Shown here: positions 22,411 through 35,423 of the stretch, piece by piece
How positions within the stretch are numbered: the stretch's first letter is position 1
How the letters are laid out: each line of letters opens with the position of its first letter
Assembly: GCA_028023455.1 (NCBI GenBank)
Contig: JAQFVV010012396.1
Coordinates: 4,437,656 to 4,501,655 of the forward strand
Origin: Epiperipatus broadwayi
Lineage: Eukaryota; Onychophora; Udeonychophora; Euonychophora; Peripatidae
DNA length: 64,000 bases
Reading direction: 5' to 3'
The notes under the pieces: generated by a model
What the model saw: only the letters and a program-made list of their open reading frames with translations
The model's database searches: none
What the model was told of the DNA's origin: nothing
Translations under genes and position numbers: made by a program

Positions 22411-23495
22411 TATTATTGTTAATGACTGTTCCAAATTTAATAACATATTTTTCAATTCACCTTGAAATTAATCTTCATTACATTTATATTCTTGACTTTC
22501 TTTTTAATATTCTGGATGCTCTCCACTCCATTCAGGCATTGATTTACCAAAAAACCCACAATGTCATACACAACTTGGTAGCATCATATTGTTTTAACAC
22601 AATTCTCCAAAAAACTTTCCTTCAAAAGGTAACACCCACTGACCGATCCCCACCAGACAAACAAACATGGATCACTAGAAACACAAGCTTTATCAAACAG
22701 CACTGCCCAATAAATGACTCCACATTCAATTCTAAAATGTCATTATGGCAAGCATACATAATCCTCCATCCAATCTTACATCCTATAATTAACACATTTT
22801 ATTACAATAATCAGAAATTGGTATCCAACTTTAAAAGATGGAGTCTAGAGGCCAAATACCTAGACTTCCTCATTAAATACAACATTAATGGACTACCTAC
22901 TAATCACTTCCTCTTTTACAAACGTTGTTACAACATAGACCCTACTTGCAGCATTTGCATGAATGGTGATGAGACATTGGAACACCTTTTCTCACAATGT
23001 ATGGGATTCAGAGTGATCCGAGAAATCATACTCTCCAATACCAAGATAGATTTTCAACTGATCTCATCTCTGAAAGATAGTATCAATACTAAAACCTATC
23101 CAATAATACATCTTTCGGTGTTTTTGAACTATGCCATATGGGTTACATGTTGTAAACTAATCATGGAACACCCACAACCTAATATAAAACAGGCTTTTTC
23201 CAAAACAATGATTAAAGTCCAGAAGAGAGACCAACTCCTGGCATCGTCGAAAACATTTGAAGACACTTGGACATTATACAATATGCCAAACTAACAACAA
23301 GGCAAAAGGGGGGGGGGGCTAACAATCAGATAACAAATATGTGAAAGATCTAATGTTCACACCATATTGGACAACATAGACTCATCAGAACCCAAATGGA
23401 AATAACAAGATAGTTAGAACAACAATGTAAACCCCAATTGTATGATTACACATCACTGTATACATTAGAAATAATAAATTATTATTGAAACTAAA
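22411..23495 (+). mobile_element. LINE 3' fragment on the plus strand (relative of family X)
   Basis: 5'-truncated retroposon holding the C-terminal ORF2 region and a roughly 190-base 3' UTR that contains a G11-12 run near 23309 and ends in AATAATAAATTATTATTGAAAC. It faces the two family N copies across about 270 bases of unassigned DNA. Confidence 0.75.
22416..23294 (+). pseudogene. LINE ORF2 C-terminal domain with zinc finger
   Basis: 292 codons, open throughout, but only the part after RT, so it is a truncated relic. Residues about 152-180 (DFLIKYNINGLPTNHF) and CSICMNGDETLEHLFSQC (about 183-200, CX2CX8HX4C) mark the post-RT zinc finger. The end, RDQLLASSKTFEDTWTLYN, aligns with the C-termini of the family X copies (HPDIFDGTWSLLK, HPDIYAATWSLLK). 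The first 50 codons are hydrophobic and probably partly noise. The Met is not a native start. Confidence 0.72.
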
Positions 23496-25379
23496 CTATT
23501 CTGGATAGATTAATTCTACTAGGTCACACCTTTTTTATAAACTCCCGTTTTGGAAATTGGTTTTAAATTTTCAGGTGTTTTTTTTTTTTTTTTTGGAAAT
23601 AATATAATTTGCTTTCACATAATTTTATGACTTTCTTTGTACTATTTATGAAATGTATTAGCCACTTGATGAAGCTTCTTTTCAAGTTTTCTATTTAAAT
23701 ATTTCTTTTTTCTTATTGTTTTTGTTGAAAACAGAATGTTTTGATAAATAATGCCTAATAGCAGTCAAAGTTTAAATAAGCCATAGTGTCTACAATCAGT
23801 TGTAAGACAATCTCTAAAAATTATCTTGATAACAGATTGTAGATTGAATTGTTTATTTAAGCTTTGCTATTATCATGTGATATAAAAATACTGCCAATTT
23901 AATAAGATGATCAACAACCATTATCTTTAAATAAATGAAAAAATAATCATAAAAATGATAATTTTACACTGCATTCTAATTGGAATTTAAAAAGTTTTAA
24001 GAATGGAAAAATGTTTCTACTAAATTCTATTATTCATTATAGTTTATATTTGATTGAGTGTTGACAATCTAAGCAACAATTTCTAATACTTATAATTTTA
24101 TTTATTAATTTTTCAAAAAATATTAATAAAAAATATGTATAGATCCAATTCCTATTAATACTTTCTACCCAATTTCATAAACATCCATTAATTCATTATA
24201 AATTAATTTCCATAATCATAGTTAAGAAATTGGGCAACTTTGTAAAACAATTCTTTATAATGTCATATACATTTTAATAATACAATCTTTTTGCAGTGTT
24301 TAAGCACTTTGGTGCAGTGATGGTACATTGACTTATAAAGCTAAAGATTTTTAAAAATCATTGTATACTAAATAAAGCAAAATTAAATAAACTTGATTAA
24401 TTGAATGTATTTATTATACTTATCTTAAAACTTGGATATACACATATCATATGACTTTTTGAATAGCTAGTTATAAAATTGTTTATTATTCTTTGATGCT
24501 TAAACTCTCAAAAATAGTGGCATAGTATGATTTTAAAACATAGTCATCATTTTCTGCAATGAAAAAGTAATGATAGAAATCAATTAAAATGGTTAACAAT
24601 TTTAAGTTTTGTTATATTAGAAGTAATATGCTGTGATTAGCAATAGTAATAAATAGGTTTCTCTATAACTCTATGTGATTTAGATAACAAGTAGGATAAG
24701 AAATTGAGAACTAAAAAGATTTGGACTGATTCATTTTGTCATTGTATGTTATTGCAAAAATTAATCTACCACTTGCATGCTGCCATCATCTTATCTTCTG
24801 AGAAAGTATCTATATTTTCTTTTACTTTAATATATTCATTTTATTAAAAAAAGATTTGTAATTTTAATATTGGAATTGAAAATCATGCAATTAACTTAAA
24901 AAAAAAACCACTAAGTTCTATTTTAAATTCCAAATCTGATCAAAAGATTGTTCTGTTTATTAACCAATAGTCTGAATATCAGTATCACAAGATTTAATTT
25001 ATCAGGAAAAAAACTATTATATATATTTTTTTAAGCAAAAACAATAGATGAAAAAGCATAATACTGTCTTTACATAATTAATCCAACACAAGTAAAATGG
25101 AGGGGAAAGGGAGATTTAATAGAAATTTTTATTTTATTAGTGATTTTAAAAAATGAAGTTCTAAAATTCTTAACAAAAATGGAAATAAATTAACTTACTT
25201 TTTAATATATTTTTGTAGATCAATATATAAAATATATAGTAAATTTCACAAGCATCATTCATTCAGATATAGTAAAGGTAATTTAAAGTGATTGTTTAAT
25301 ATCTCCATGCTCTCATTTCCAAATACTTAAGATTTGTCCATACTTCAACATTTGGGTTGAAAGAATAGATGGATTCATT
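23496..25379. other. A/T-rich intergenic DNA, nothing recognised
   Basis: Apart from a T16 run near 23580 there are only short A/T-rich words and stops in all frames. No exon, RNA gene or named repeat. Confidence 0.5.
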
Positions 25380-25486
25380 CGATCTTTTCACAAAGACTTT
25401 ATATTGTGTTTGGAAAGTGAGATTATTCATTTATAGTTAAAATCCACAAAGCGCATGTGCATTAGCTTAATGCTGATTATTATTAC
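25380..25486 (+). repeat. Hairpin-repeat family P, right-arm copy
   Basis: Contains AAAGACTTTAT, TTGTGTTTGGAAAGTGAGA, ATTCATTTATA and ACAAAGCGCATGTGCATTAGCTTA in the same order as the loop and right arm of the hairpin at 32532-32709. The left arm is absent or beyond recognition here, so this is a half-copy. Confidence 0.7.
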
Positions 25487-27438
25487 AGTTTAAAAACATC
25501 ACACTATATAAAATAAATATCTTATTTACATAGTTTAATTGTGTTATGATGCTATAAAATTTCATTAACATTATCTTTCAAGGACTGTTATTCATAAATT
25601 CAATTATTATATTCTTTTTTTAAAAAATCAATTAATGGTGATAAAATAGATACTATTGTATAATAATTAGTTTCTACATATATTGCATCAAAATGTTAAA
25701 TAAAATTTCATAAATAACTATGTTTGTGAGCCAATTACATGTGCTACAATTTAGAATGATGGTGAGAAATAATGCTTTCAAAATATCAATAACACTGATT
25801 CAAATAATCATAAAAAAACAAATAGAAGATGTTAGTTATATAGTCAGATTTTCACATGTGAATGGCAAATATAAATATAATATCTCTTTACTTTATATAA
25901 AATACCTATTATGTTATTAATCAAATAGCATTTTAAACTAGGTCAGCAACCCATATTTAAACCTTTAGGAGAATATCAATGTAAATAAGTAATACTTTTT
26001 TTTATATCTCTAAATATCCCTTTTGTAATATAAACAGAACTTGTCACAAATACAACAAAAGATTCATACAATATAAATTTTATCAAATCAAGAAACAACG
26101 GATATTTATAAATAGTTACTAATAAGCACACACCATTATAGAGGTTAGTAATAATTCATAATAATTTAAATGCATGTGATATAATTATTTACCAGGGAAA
26201 TAATATAAAAAAAATATTTATATTTCTGACTGAATTAATAATCTGATTGGATTATTTTAAGCAAGACAAATATTTTCTTTTTTTTTACTTTTATTTGAGC
26301 GATTGAAAACAAAATAATTTCTTTTAAAATAATTTTATTTCGAAACAATTCTAGAGTTCTTTTAGAAAATACATTTTATTAAAATTAAAAGTTTTTAAAG
26401 TAACAACTACTAAAATAACTATGATCTAAAACGTATTACTGACTTTGTCTATGTGCATGTATATGTTAATTGAATACATATACTCAACATAAAAAGATAT
26501 GTAACGATAAAATATTATAATTTTGATATTATTAAAAGTTAAATATTATACTGATAAAATTAAAAGAAGTTTAATCACAGTTAAAAACATTACAATTTCA
26601 ACAACTTTACCTGAATAAATGAGAAAATGTTTATTCATAATGTCCTTATGGATATTGGTTTGTTGTCTATGACATAGATCTTTGCCTTCAGTCATAATTT
26701 GCTACTGGATGGATTCAATAATTTTCCAGTATAAATAATTGACAGTTCATGATTTTAGTTAATTGAGCATCAGTGGATATTTTTTCAACTCAGGCAAGTT
26801 ATTGATAGATAAAAGATAATGGTATAGCCATTTTCAATGAGAGATCAATTACTAGCACATTTAAAGTTAAAAAATAATCTGATTAGTTATGTACTTATGC
26901 TCACAATAACTTTATATTAACTTACCTATAACTTGTCACTAATTAAAAAAAAAAACATTTCAATAATTTAATCTGACAAACCAAAGTTGTTTTTCATCAA
27001 AAAAATATTTGTAGTTGTTTTTATTTCCAAATATTTAATTAGTTTCTTCTTTTTATTTCAATTTAAATGGAAAAATTTATAAAAAATATACACTTAATAA
27101 AATAATTAAAAGAATTTGTTTTTCTTTTTGAAGTTATAATAATTTAATTATACTATCCAAAAAATATTTAATAAAAAGTTTAAGAAAGAAAATATAATTT
27201 TTAATTCTTAACATTTATATCCTAAATTTTTTTCAAGTATTTTTACCTTTTTAAAAAAAATTATACACACAAACATAACATAAATGTCATAATATATATA
27301 TATCAAATCAGTCTTTTGAACTGGCTGCTTGAGATTGGGACTTTTATATATTTATTTATGGAAGGCGGTAGCTGAAATTGTTTAATGTTAAGAAGACTTC
27401 TGATATTTAATTTCAGCTAGCAGTATGCATTGGAATTA
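25487..27438. other. A/T-rich intergenic DNA with one short inverted repeat
   Basis: Featureless except a small hairpin at about 27366-27416 with arms TAGCTGAAATT and AATTTCAGCTA. A 66-codon frame near 25720 is A/T-biased and unsupported. Confidence 0.45.
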
Positions 27439-27441
27439 TTT

Positions 27442-27482
<41 letters not shown>
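27439..27482. repeat. Compound (CA)n(TA)n microsatellite
   Basis: About eleven CA units run directly into about nine TA units. Confidence 0.93.
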
Positions 27483-27483
<1 letters not shown>

Positions 27484-30399
27484 ACCATTCTAAACAATAA
27501 TAAATACAATTCAAAATTTTTATTAGCTAATTTCAGAAATGACATTATTATTTAATGTTATATATCTTATAAAAATGATCTTTCAATTTCCAATATGTTA
27601 CCCATATGCTGTAATTTTAAAAATCTTATATCAATTTCTGAATTTGTGGTAAAATAATATAATATTGATTTTCGTTTAAACACACGCATTATATTAAACT
27701 TTAATAACAGATAATAAGGTATAAAAGCGTGCAATGTTTTATACATATGGATGAATGTTTTAAAAATAAAATTAATAAAGTAATATTTATTTTAATCTAT
27801 GTGTAATCACCTTAATTTAATACTTGAAAGTGTATATATATGTTAGTATATTTATTCTTTATTTATTTTACTTGTTTTAAATTTAAGAGAATATTATTTT
27901 AAAAGTTCTAATGTAAGGTTACTGTTTAAATTTTAAAATAAAGAGATTGTTTATTATAAGGATTACTTACGTTAATAAATTAATTAATAAATAAAAAGGT
28001 GATTTATTTTAATATTTATAACGTAAATATTTATTGAAATATGTAATATTTTTATTTTAAAATATTTGATAAATATTATCTGTAGTTTAAAAATATTTTA
28101 TTGCAAGCAACACTACAATTTTTTCTATTTTCTGTACTTTTTATCCAGATATTTTTGCCATATGTACTTATATTTAAAATATAAAGTTATTGAACAGTCA
28201 TCATTTAAAAATGGAAGGCAAAAAATTTTCAAAGTAGTAGCCTGAGAAAAAAATTTCCCTATTGAGATTGTTTGAATAAATAATATCTATAAAACATCAA
28301 TGATAAATAAGTATACATAAATTAATGGAAAACAAAATGTTTTAAATCTTCAAATCTATTGAAAATGCCTAAAGAAATGTTATTGTTTTTCCTACTTGCA
28401 GAATCTATTAGATAAAAGGAGAAACCAACTTATTTTTTTGAAAATAACCTATTGTGCAAAAACATCTAAACAAATGATTCATTTAATATTATTGCTTCAT
28501 TTTTTGGATTTTTATAAAATATATGCATTGAAGGATCAGTATAATATTTGTTCCATCTTAAAATTTATGGGGGGAAAAGCATCGAGAATAGTTTGTAGAC
28601 AATATTTTTTTATTATTATTTTATAATTATTGTGGTTAATAAAAATACAAATTCTCACAATAACAGTACTAAAGAGACAAGGAATTAGAAAAACTTGAAT
28701 TTATAGGTATTTCGTTATTGGAGTTTATAGTTATATTTAATATTATTACATTGCTCATATGTGTGCATAATTGTTGTTAAAATAAGAGTTTTTTAAAAAA
28801 ATATTATAGTTAAGATTAATATTTATGATTATTTTTATATAGTATTATATTTTAAATAGTATTATATTTTATTGGTCTTTATAATAACTTCCAGTCTGTG
28901 TTGTTATGAAATGTTCTTAAATAATTTTAATGGTGGAGTTTAAAGAGTAAAGCAGACTTCTTCATAAACTTATGTTGTCTCTGTAAGCATTGATGTAGTG
29001 CTGAGTATATGCTTTAGAATTATAGATTTAAATGTTTGAAGTCTAAAAATCTTTATAGTTATTTCTTGTATCCATGGCAGTGAATTCTTTGATTTTATGT
29101 TGTACAGTCATTCAATAGAGAAAACCTCCTGATGATTTATAATTCTTGTAATATCATGTATACTTTTCAGAGAATTATAGAAGGGTAGATATATTTATTT
29201 AAATATAATGAAATGATATGATGTTTTACATGAGATATATGCATATGATTTAAAAGACTGATGATATTATTGTAAAATAAAGATCGCATAAAATATTTTA
29301 ATTAAAATATTTAATAAATATATTTTCAAAGGATATTTTGATATTATCTTAAACAACCTCTCTTTAATATACAGTTTGTCTTTACAACACATGGTAAAAA
29401 CAATCACACATCATATTCAATATATCTGAATTTGAATATTAAAATTTTATATGTCCAAAAATCCAAGAATATATTTGATTGTTTATTTTTTTAAAGAAAA
29501 ATCTTAATATATTATTATTGTCATTTGTAAATAAAGTATATTTTATATCTACTAAAATACTTTCATTTTCACTTTTTCTTTTGCACTCAACATCATCACC
29601 TAATTGATAGTCAGTAATAACATAATATCTTTAAATTTTACTTCACAACATGATATTTTAGATTTATTTCATAATATAATTATCAATTGATTTAATGTTA
29701 TTTTTAAGAATAACATTTAATTATTTAATGATAATAAAAGAAAAAAGTATAGTCAATAAATTGTTATGATTTATTTTATATGGAGAAGCTAGTCATGCTT
29801 ACACATTTTAATGTAGGATTACAGTATTTACATGAATTTATAATATCTTCATTTATATCTTTAAAACATGAAACTTAGCTATGTTAGAATATAATTGGGT
29901 ACAATAAATTGCTATTTATTATTCGAATATATATATCGATTTTAAACTTTTTTCATAATTATTCATTAATTATAAAGCTCTGAGATATAATTAAGATTTA
30001 TTTTTTATAATTACCAAGGCATGACCAAAATTAACAAGAATCATGCTCTAGTTTTTGTTGTAGTATATGCTTCTGTTATCACATACCTCTTGCAAGAATC
30101 CTTGTGCATCAATCAGAAAATATGACCATGTGAACTCATGATGCTATGTAGCACATTTTTTTGTAAAGTGCATTTCACATATTTAGTGAGTTTATAATAA
30201 TTGAAAAGTTCAAACAATATGAAATTCTGCTTTCATTTACAAAAGACAGTCAGGGAAACAGTTGTAATGCTTGAAACAGATTACAAGCAAGCTGATCTTG
30301 GAAAAACACAAGTTTGAGATTGATTTAATTGAAAATTTAAATTTACCACATCCCTAAAAAGTGTGATGAGTGCAGTTTAAAGTCAAAACAATACTATTT
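27483..30399. other. A/T-rich intergenic DNA, nothing recognised
   Basis: No feature supported. The stretch at 30010-30180 is slightly GC-richer and may be a further part of the decayed transposon at 30400, but it shows no motif. Confidence 0.4.
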
Positions 30400-30655
30400 T
30401 TTATGCAAATGGCTTTTTCTTTGTGATTTAATTCATAAGGGTCAGGCATTTTATCTGTAAATTCTGAAACATTTATGTAATGCAGTAAAACATAAACATC
30501 TATTTTTTGGAAAAGAAAAAAGTGCAAGCTTCACCTTGACACAGTATCATCTCTTAAAGCTTTGAGTAGAAGACAATTTTTAATTAAATTTAGCATGACC
30601 TAGCTTATCTATCAGCCATATTCACTCAATCTAATTTTATGCACTTTTTTAATAT
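30400..30655 (+). pseudogene. Mariner-type (Tc1/mariner) transposase relic
   Basis: Mariner transposase cuts and pastes its element at TA sites. Here one frame (30430 to 30651, several stops) still reads like the middle and end of the catalytic domain: SVNSETF (compare the INSEYY region), then SSLKALSRRQFLIKFSMT, stop, and QPYSLNLILCTF (compare PPYSPDLAPCDFF). The phase holds across about 220 bases, which argues against chance. The final catalytic Asp is replaced and the HDN motif is gone. No terminal inverted repeats were found. An old, dead copy. Confidence 0.72.
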
Positions 30656-30809
30656 CTCAAATGAAAGTCTCAATTAATATCAGCATAATATTTATGTAAA
30701 AAAACAATTTATTATAAATAAAGAATATTTAATAAAGATTTATAATTTGTTTTGTAATTTTGACTTATCAGTAAAAAATGTTGACATTATCCAAATTTAA
30801 ACTAAAGCA

Positions 30810-31019
30810 GATGATCCTTCTTTCATAATGGCACTTCATTTGATATATAGAAGATAGGCTAAACAAAGATGTAGAAAAAATCATGATTTTGCAGCAATTG
30901 ATGTTCATGAAGTAATCCTATTTATGATAAATAAAAACATGAAAAAGTCTATAGATTATCCACTTGAGTCTTGTTTCCAAAATTGTTGGGATAAAAAATT
31001 TCATTTTGAGAGTTTTTAA
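30810..31019 (+). pseudogene. Possible pogo/Tigger-like transposase C-terminal relic
   Basis: A frame ending AAIDVHEVILFMINKNMKKS...ESCFQNCWDKKF (30891-31019) vaguely resembles the region after the DDE domain in pogo/Tigger transposases (an LDAI..I..SW...TI.NCF.KCGF pattern). One upstream stop (near 30852). Similarity is weak; a chance ORF is a fair alternative. Confidence 0.25.
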
Positions 31020-32531
31020 AATCCAATGTTTTCCTTTTTAAATTCAATAGCTGATGATTCTGTTCATGTAATCAAAACAATTTTCTTAATACATATCATT
31101 CTTAGATATTTGCCAATAGAATAATAAATAATGCTTCTATCTATTTCAAAGTTCATGTAAAACAAACAATTGTCAATTCTTTAAAATTAATATTTTTCAA
31201 TTAAAAAATTAAATTTCTTTTTAAATTCTCTTTAAATAAAATCATTTTTATTTATAAAAATAGTGTATAATGTCTTTTAAATAACAATAATAACTTAATA
31301 TTTTAATATATTAATGATGTCACACTTTTAAATTAATAACATTTATTTCTATACATTTAATTAATTTATACAGCAATGAAATATATTCCAAAGGAATATA
31401 CTATTTCAATATATATAAATGATGATACAACTTCATCCCTCATAATTTCATTTAAAGATATTAATTTAAATTTTTTATTTTGCAAAATATAAACTATGGT
31501 TATATAAAATGCATTGTTATTTTATATAAATTTATATTTATTTTAATTATAAAAAGAAAAAAATGTAAGGACTTCATTGTCTTTTCTTAATTTAATTATA
31601 TAATATTATATTTTATAAATTTAATTGAAAAACATATCAATAATTATTGTTTATTTATTATTTCGTATAAAAAATTATCTAGGTTTTAATATTAATAGCT
31701 GATTATTTTGATTAAAATTAATATATTTGAATTCATTTATAACTTTTTCTTATTTGTATTTTTATATATTTTAAAATAATTAAATTTCTAAAATTAATTT
31801 TAAAACAGACAATACTAAAATATTGCTTTATAAGATATCTATTTGTTATTAAAAAATTAATTTTTATATTTAACATTCCCGAGTATATTAATGTGAAAGA
31901 ACAGTTATTAGTCAATAACCAATTAGAAGACTATAAATGGACCAATGCAGCCTTATAATTCAGTTTTAATTGAAACATAGATAGACAAAAGAATCAAAAT
32001 AGAATAGATATTTCAATAGATTGTGGAACAAATGTGTTTGTCAATATTACCCACTATTACTATGTCCCACATTTCTGCAATGATAATCGACTAAGAAACT
32101 ATTTTGATTATTTGTTTTTCTTCCCATAATTTTGTGACTAGTGCTTACCATTAAAAAATCTCAACATAGAATTATACTTCACACATCTTAAAAGCTGCAT
32201 AAGAATAAATATTGCCAAAACTTAGCAGAATTATAATTATCATACTGTACAAATATAATAGTCAGAAGTCGTTAAACCTCTGATGTTTACCTATATAAGT
32301 GTTAAAGTCAACCAGAACTTACAAATTGGGTGATCTTTATTCAATCTACAAAAGAGACATTAAAATTAATTCATTAAAGAATTTCCATAAATTAGAATAC
32401 ATTATAAGCAAAATTCCATGAAAAAAGGGCTTTCATTAACATTAAAATTTTAAGTATGCACATAGAGATTGATTTTACATAAAGATGCAAACAAGATATT
32501 TATTTTATATAGTGCAATGTTTTATAAACTG
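31020..32531. other. A/T-rich intergenic DNA
   Basis: Nothing supported. A short hairpin GAAATATATTCC / GGAATATACTATTTC lies near 31378-31410. Confidence 0.45.
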
Positions 32532-32709
32532 TAATATTAATAAGACAATAAGCTAATGCACATGCACTTTGTAGATGTAACTATATAAATGAATGCTCCC
32601 ACTTTCTAAACAAAAGACTTTATCTTGTGTTTGGAAAGTGGGAGTATTCATTTATATAGTTACAGCTACAAAGCACACGTGCATTAGCTTATTGGCTTAT
32701 TAATATTAT
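32532..32709. repeat. 178-base near-perfect hairpin (family P)
   Basis: Arms of about 85 bases pair across a loop of about 7-10 bases (ACTTTAT). The outer arm TAATATTAATAAG.CAATAAGCTAATGCAC and the inner arm AAATGAAT.CTCCCACTTTC are repeated inverted on the right (GAAAGTGGGAG.ATTCATTT ... GTGCATTAGCTTATTG.CTTATTAATATTA). There are only a handful of mismatches. Related right-arm sequence occurs at 25380-25486. It could be a foldback/MITE-type element or a small-RNA precursor; the sequence cannot decide. Confidence 0.88.
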
Positions 32710-33385
32710 AGATATACAAACTAAAAGAGCCATATAAAAATTGTATAATTTTATTAATATAATTTAATTATATTTCTAATAACTGTCAGTAAATTTTATA
32801 AACAAATTAAGATATTTTTCCATTATATATACTGAATTATTATTAAAACGTACATATTTTAATAATAAAGTAAATTTATGCAAATTAGTAATTGGATAAT
32901 AGTATGGGCTCAAAATACATTTTTATTAACTCTTTTGTCTATGTTTATATATACCTGCAAATAGTTAATTATCCATGTGTTATTATATCAGTCATTATTA
33001 TTTTACTAAGAGCCAATCTTAGTTTTTTATTATCCTAATTTAATATTAATTATATTTTTTTTTAAATTTAATATTACCCTTGTTTATATTTGTAAAGGCT
33101 AAAATTTCACAATATTTTCACCTCATAATTTTATAAGCTTCAGATCTCATGTCTTTAGCCATAGGTTCAGTATCCTGATGTCTAACATGTATTTCTATAA
33201 GTGTGTGCTTACTTACTAGTTGCCTTAGTGATTAAAGTGAACATAAAAATAATTAGATGTAATAAAAAAACTAGTTTTAAAAGTTAATTTGAGATTAATT
33301 AAATGTTAACCTTAGATTAGTGTTAACTGTCATTTATCTTTCTACCTCCCTTCTATTTTATTCCATTATATAATTTGGTGTACTA
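32710..33385. other. A/T-rich intergenic DNA
   Basis: Nothing recognised. Confidence 0.5.
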
Positions 33386-33490
33386 ATGTGTAATTATATA
33401 TATATATATATATATGAAGTCAATTAATATTACTTGTACTTCATATGTGTAATTATATATATATATATATATATGAAGTCAAGTAATATT
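33386..33490. repeat. Tandem duplication, 59-base period, with internal hairpin
   Basis: Two units of ATGTGTAATT(AT)nGAAGTCAA.TAATATT, start to start 59 bases. The linker forms an inverted repeat: ATATGAAGT ... ACTTCATAT. Confidence 0.88.
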
Positions 33491-33894
33491 TAAGTTTAAC
33501 TCTGCTATTCCATTATAATATTTAAATTGTAATGGTACTGAAAGAATGGTTTTTATGGGATATATAAAAAATGAATGCAATAACAGCCAGAAAAAAATCA
33601 TATCAAATATAAGCAATAATTAGTAATAAGCATTATATTACCAGCAGCTATTATCAACAGCCATCCTTTGTAATTAGATTTTTAAAAAAGCATAATGTAC
33701 GATCATATGGGAATCATTGTCAAACTAATATTAAACTTAATATGTAATATTATAAAAACAATCACCAATAATTATTGTTGCTTGCAAAAACAAATATTAA
33801 AATAATTTAAGTTAAATATATACTAAAAATTCTGGGTTCATTATATCTTTGTTGATCATCAATCATCATCCTACAATATATAATATTAGCAAAA

Positions 33895-33977
33895 GTCAGT
33901 CACATCACATGACCCATATAGCTTGCATTACCAATATGTAATATATAAAGAGCCTGCTAATAGCTCTAAACAAGCTT
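33895..33977. repeat. Foldback repeat family Q, copy 1
   Basis: Contains GTCAG(N)CACATGAC(N)ATATAGCTTG and, 25 bases on, AGAGCCTGCTAATAGCTCTAAACAAGCTT. The second block matches copy 2 (44026-44079) directly and the first matches it in reverse complement, so the family is palindromic. Confidence 0.65.
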
Positions 33978-34460
33978 TTTTATGATGAATGCTATAAGAG
34001 AAAGTACCTGAATAAACTGAGTGGACTTTAAAGATGAACTTCATCATCTTTGCATCATCTAAATAATTCTAATGAGAAATATTCAAATGTCTATACACAT
34101 ATATATCCCATATAGTGTTAGTTTATCTTTGGGATAGCAAGAACCTTAGTGACTATGAATAAGAGAAAAAGCACAATGTTTAAACTATGCTTTATCAAAG
34201 AACTTCATTGGAATGAATTCAAATAATGATTAATACATTTATTGATAAATTTAAAAAATGAAAGATCAAATAATTACCCTATTTTACAAATAGATCATTC
34301 TGATTTTCACTACTTACAAATATTCCATATTTCCATAGATTGACATACAAAAGTATGCATTCAATATTATTTATATTGTATTCTATAGAACTATCTAAGT
34401 TATAAATGTTTATAGAAATCACAGATATGCATGCACACAAGTGCATTTCGATAATACAAA
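33978..34460. other. A/T-rich intergenic DNA
   Basis: Nothing recognised. Confidence 0.5.
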
Positions 34461-34461
34461 A

Positions 34462-34546
<85 letters not shown>
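34461..34546. repeat. (TTA)n trinucleotide microsatellite
   Basis: About 28 pure TTA units; reads as poly-Tyr in one frame. Confidence 0.96.
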
Positions 34547-34548
<2 letters not shown>

Positions 34549-35027
34549 ATTATTAATTATACAGAGAAATATTATTATATATTAACCAAATGTAGACAAT
34601 TAATATTAAATGTATATACAATGCACACATGTATGCATATTCTAATATAAAATATAAAATGTTTCAATTATTAATTATCTTAAACTTCAAACCATTTTTT
34701 ATCACAATCTAATTATAAAACTTGATTAAAATTTAATCCCATTCTAAAATGAAATTTTTATAAATAAAAAAAATTTTAAAAATAGGCCTAGAGTTTTTAT
34801 CATTTGCAAATTTTTCATCTTTTTTTTTTGAACAGTCAATTTTTTTGTAAAAACACTTTTCCTTTTCATTAGGTTCTAACTTATTCAATTAATTCAAAAG
34901 TTGTCTCATTTTAAAAAAAAAAAAAACCTGTATAGTACCTATTAATTAAATGATTTTTAGGGGACTTTAAGTGAAATAGACTTCTCATAAATTGTGAAGT
35001 TAATATTTAAAATAATATATTGTAACC
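34547..35027. other. A/T-rich intergenic DNA with homopolymer runs
   Basis: A14 near 34913 and T-runs; no gene or repeat unit. Confidence 0.5.
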
Positions 35028-35390
35028 AGACCCGCACAACCCCTTTATTACCTCGGTTGTAACAATTTCCTGATGAGCATGTTGCAGGAAGAAACTATTG
35101 ATTGACATTCCCCAATGCAGATGTTAACCTCCCTTATAACAATATTTCCTGCTCATCAGAGGATGTAGCACCATAGAGATTGGAAGCATCTAGACATTTC
35201 TGTGTTTGGTTTTCCAAATGGTGCCACTAGAGTTCCATCTCACTACAACCTGACTTATGTAGGTCTAGTTATGCCAGACATAGCTCAGGAGGCATGAAAT
35301 TCTCATGAACAATTGCAATGAATGATAAGTGATGCAAAAAATAATAGAACTGAACAACTGGATAACAAATTAATTTTAAGTAACAACAAT
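35028..35390. repeat. GC-richer unknown repeat block with inverted and direct words
   Basis: Starts TGTAACCAGACCCGCACAAC and contains an exact 10-base inverted repeat (CTGATGAGCA at 35070-35079, TGCTCATCAG at 35150-35159). A direct repeat, CCTC...T.TAACAAT..TTCCTG, occurs twice. Its base composition differs clearly from the neighbours, suggesting a decayed mobile element (LTR or DNA transposon end). No protein signature. Confidence 0.4.
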
Positions 35391-35423
35391 TTTATTTAAC
35401 AACAAGTTTAATTAAATGTCCAT

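Noticed and set aside
34441-34650. Poly-Tyr frame
   Set aside because: Translation of the (TTA)n microsatellite.
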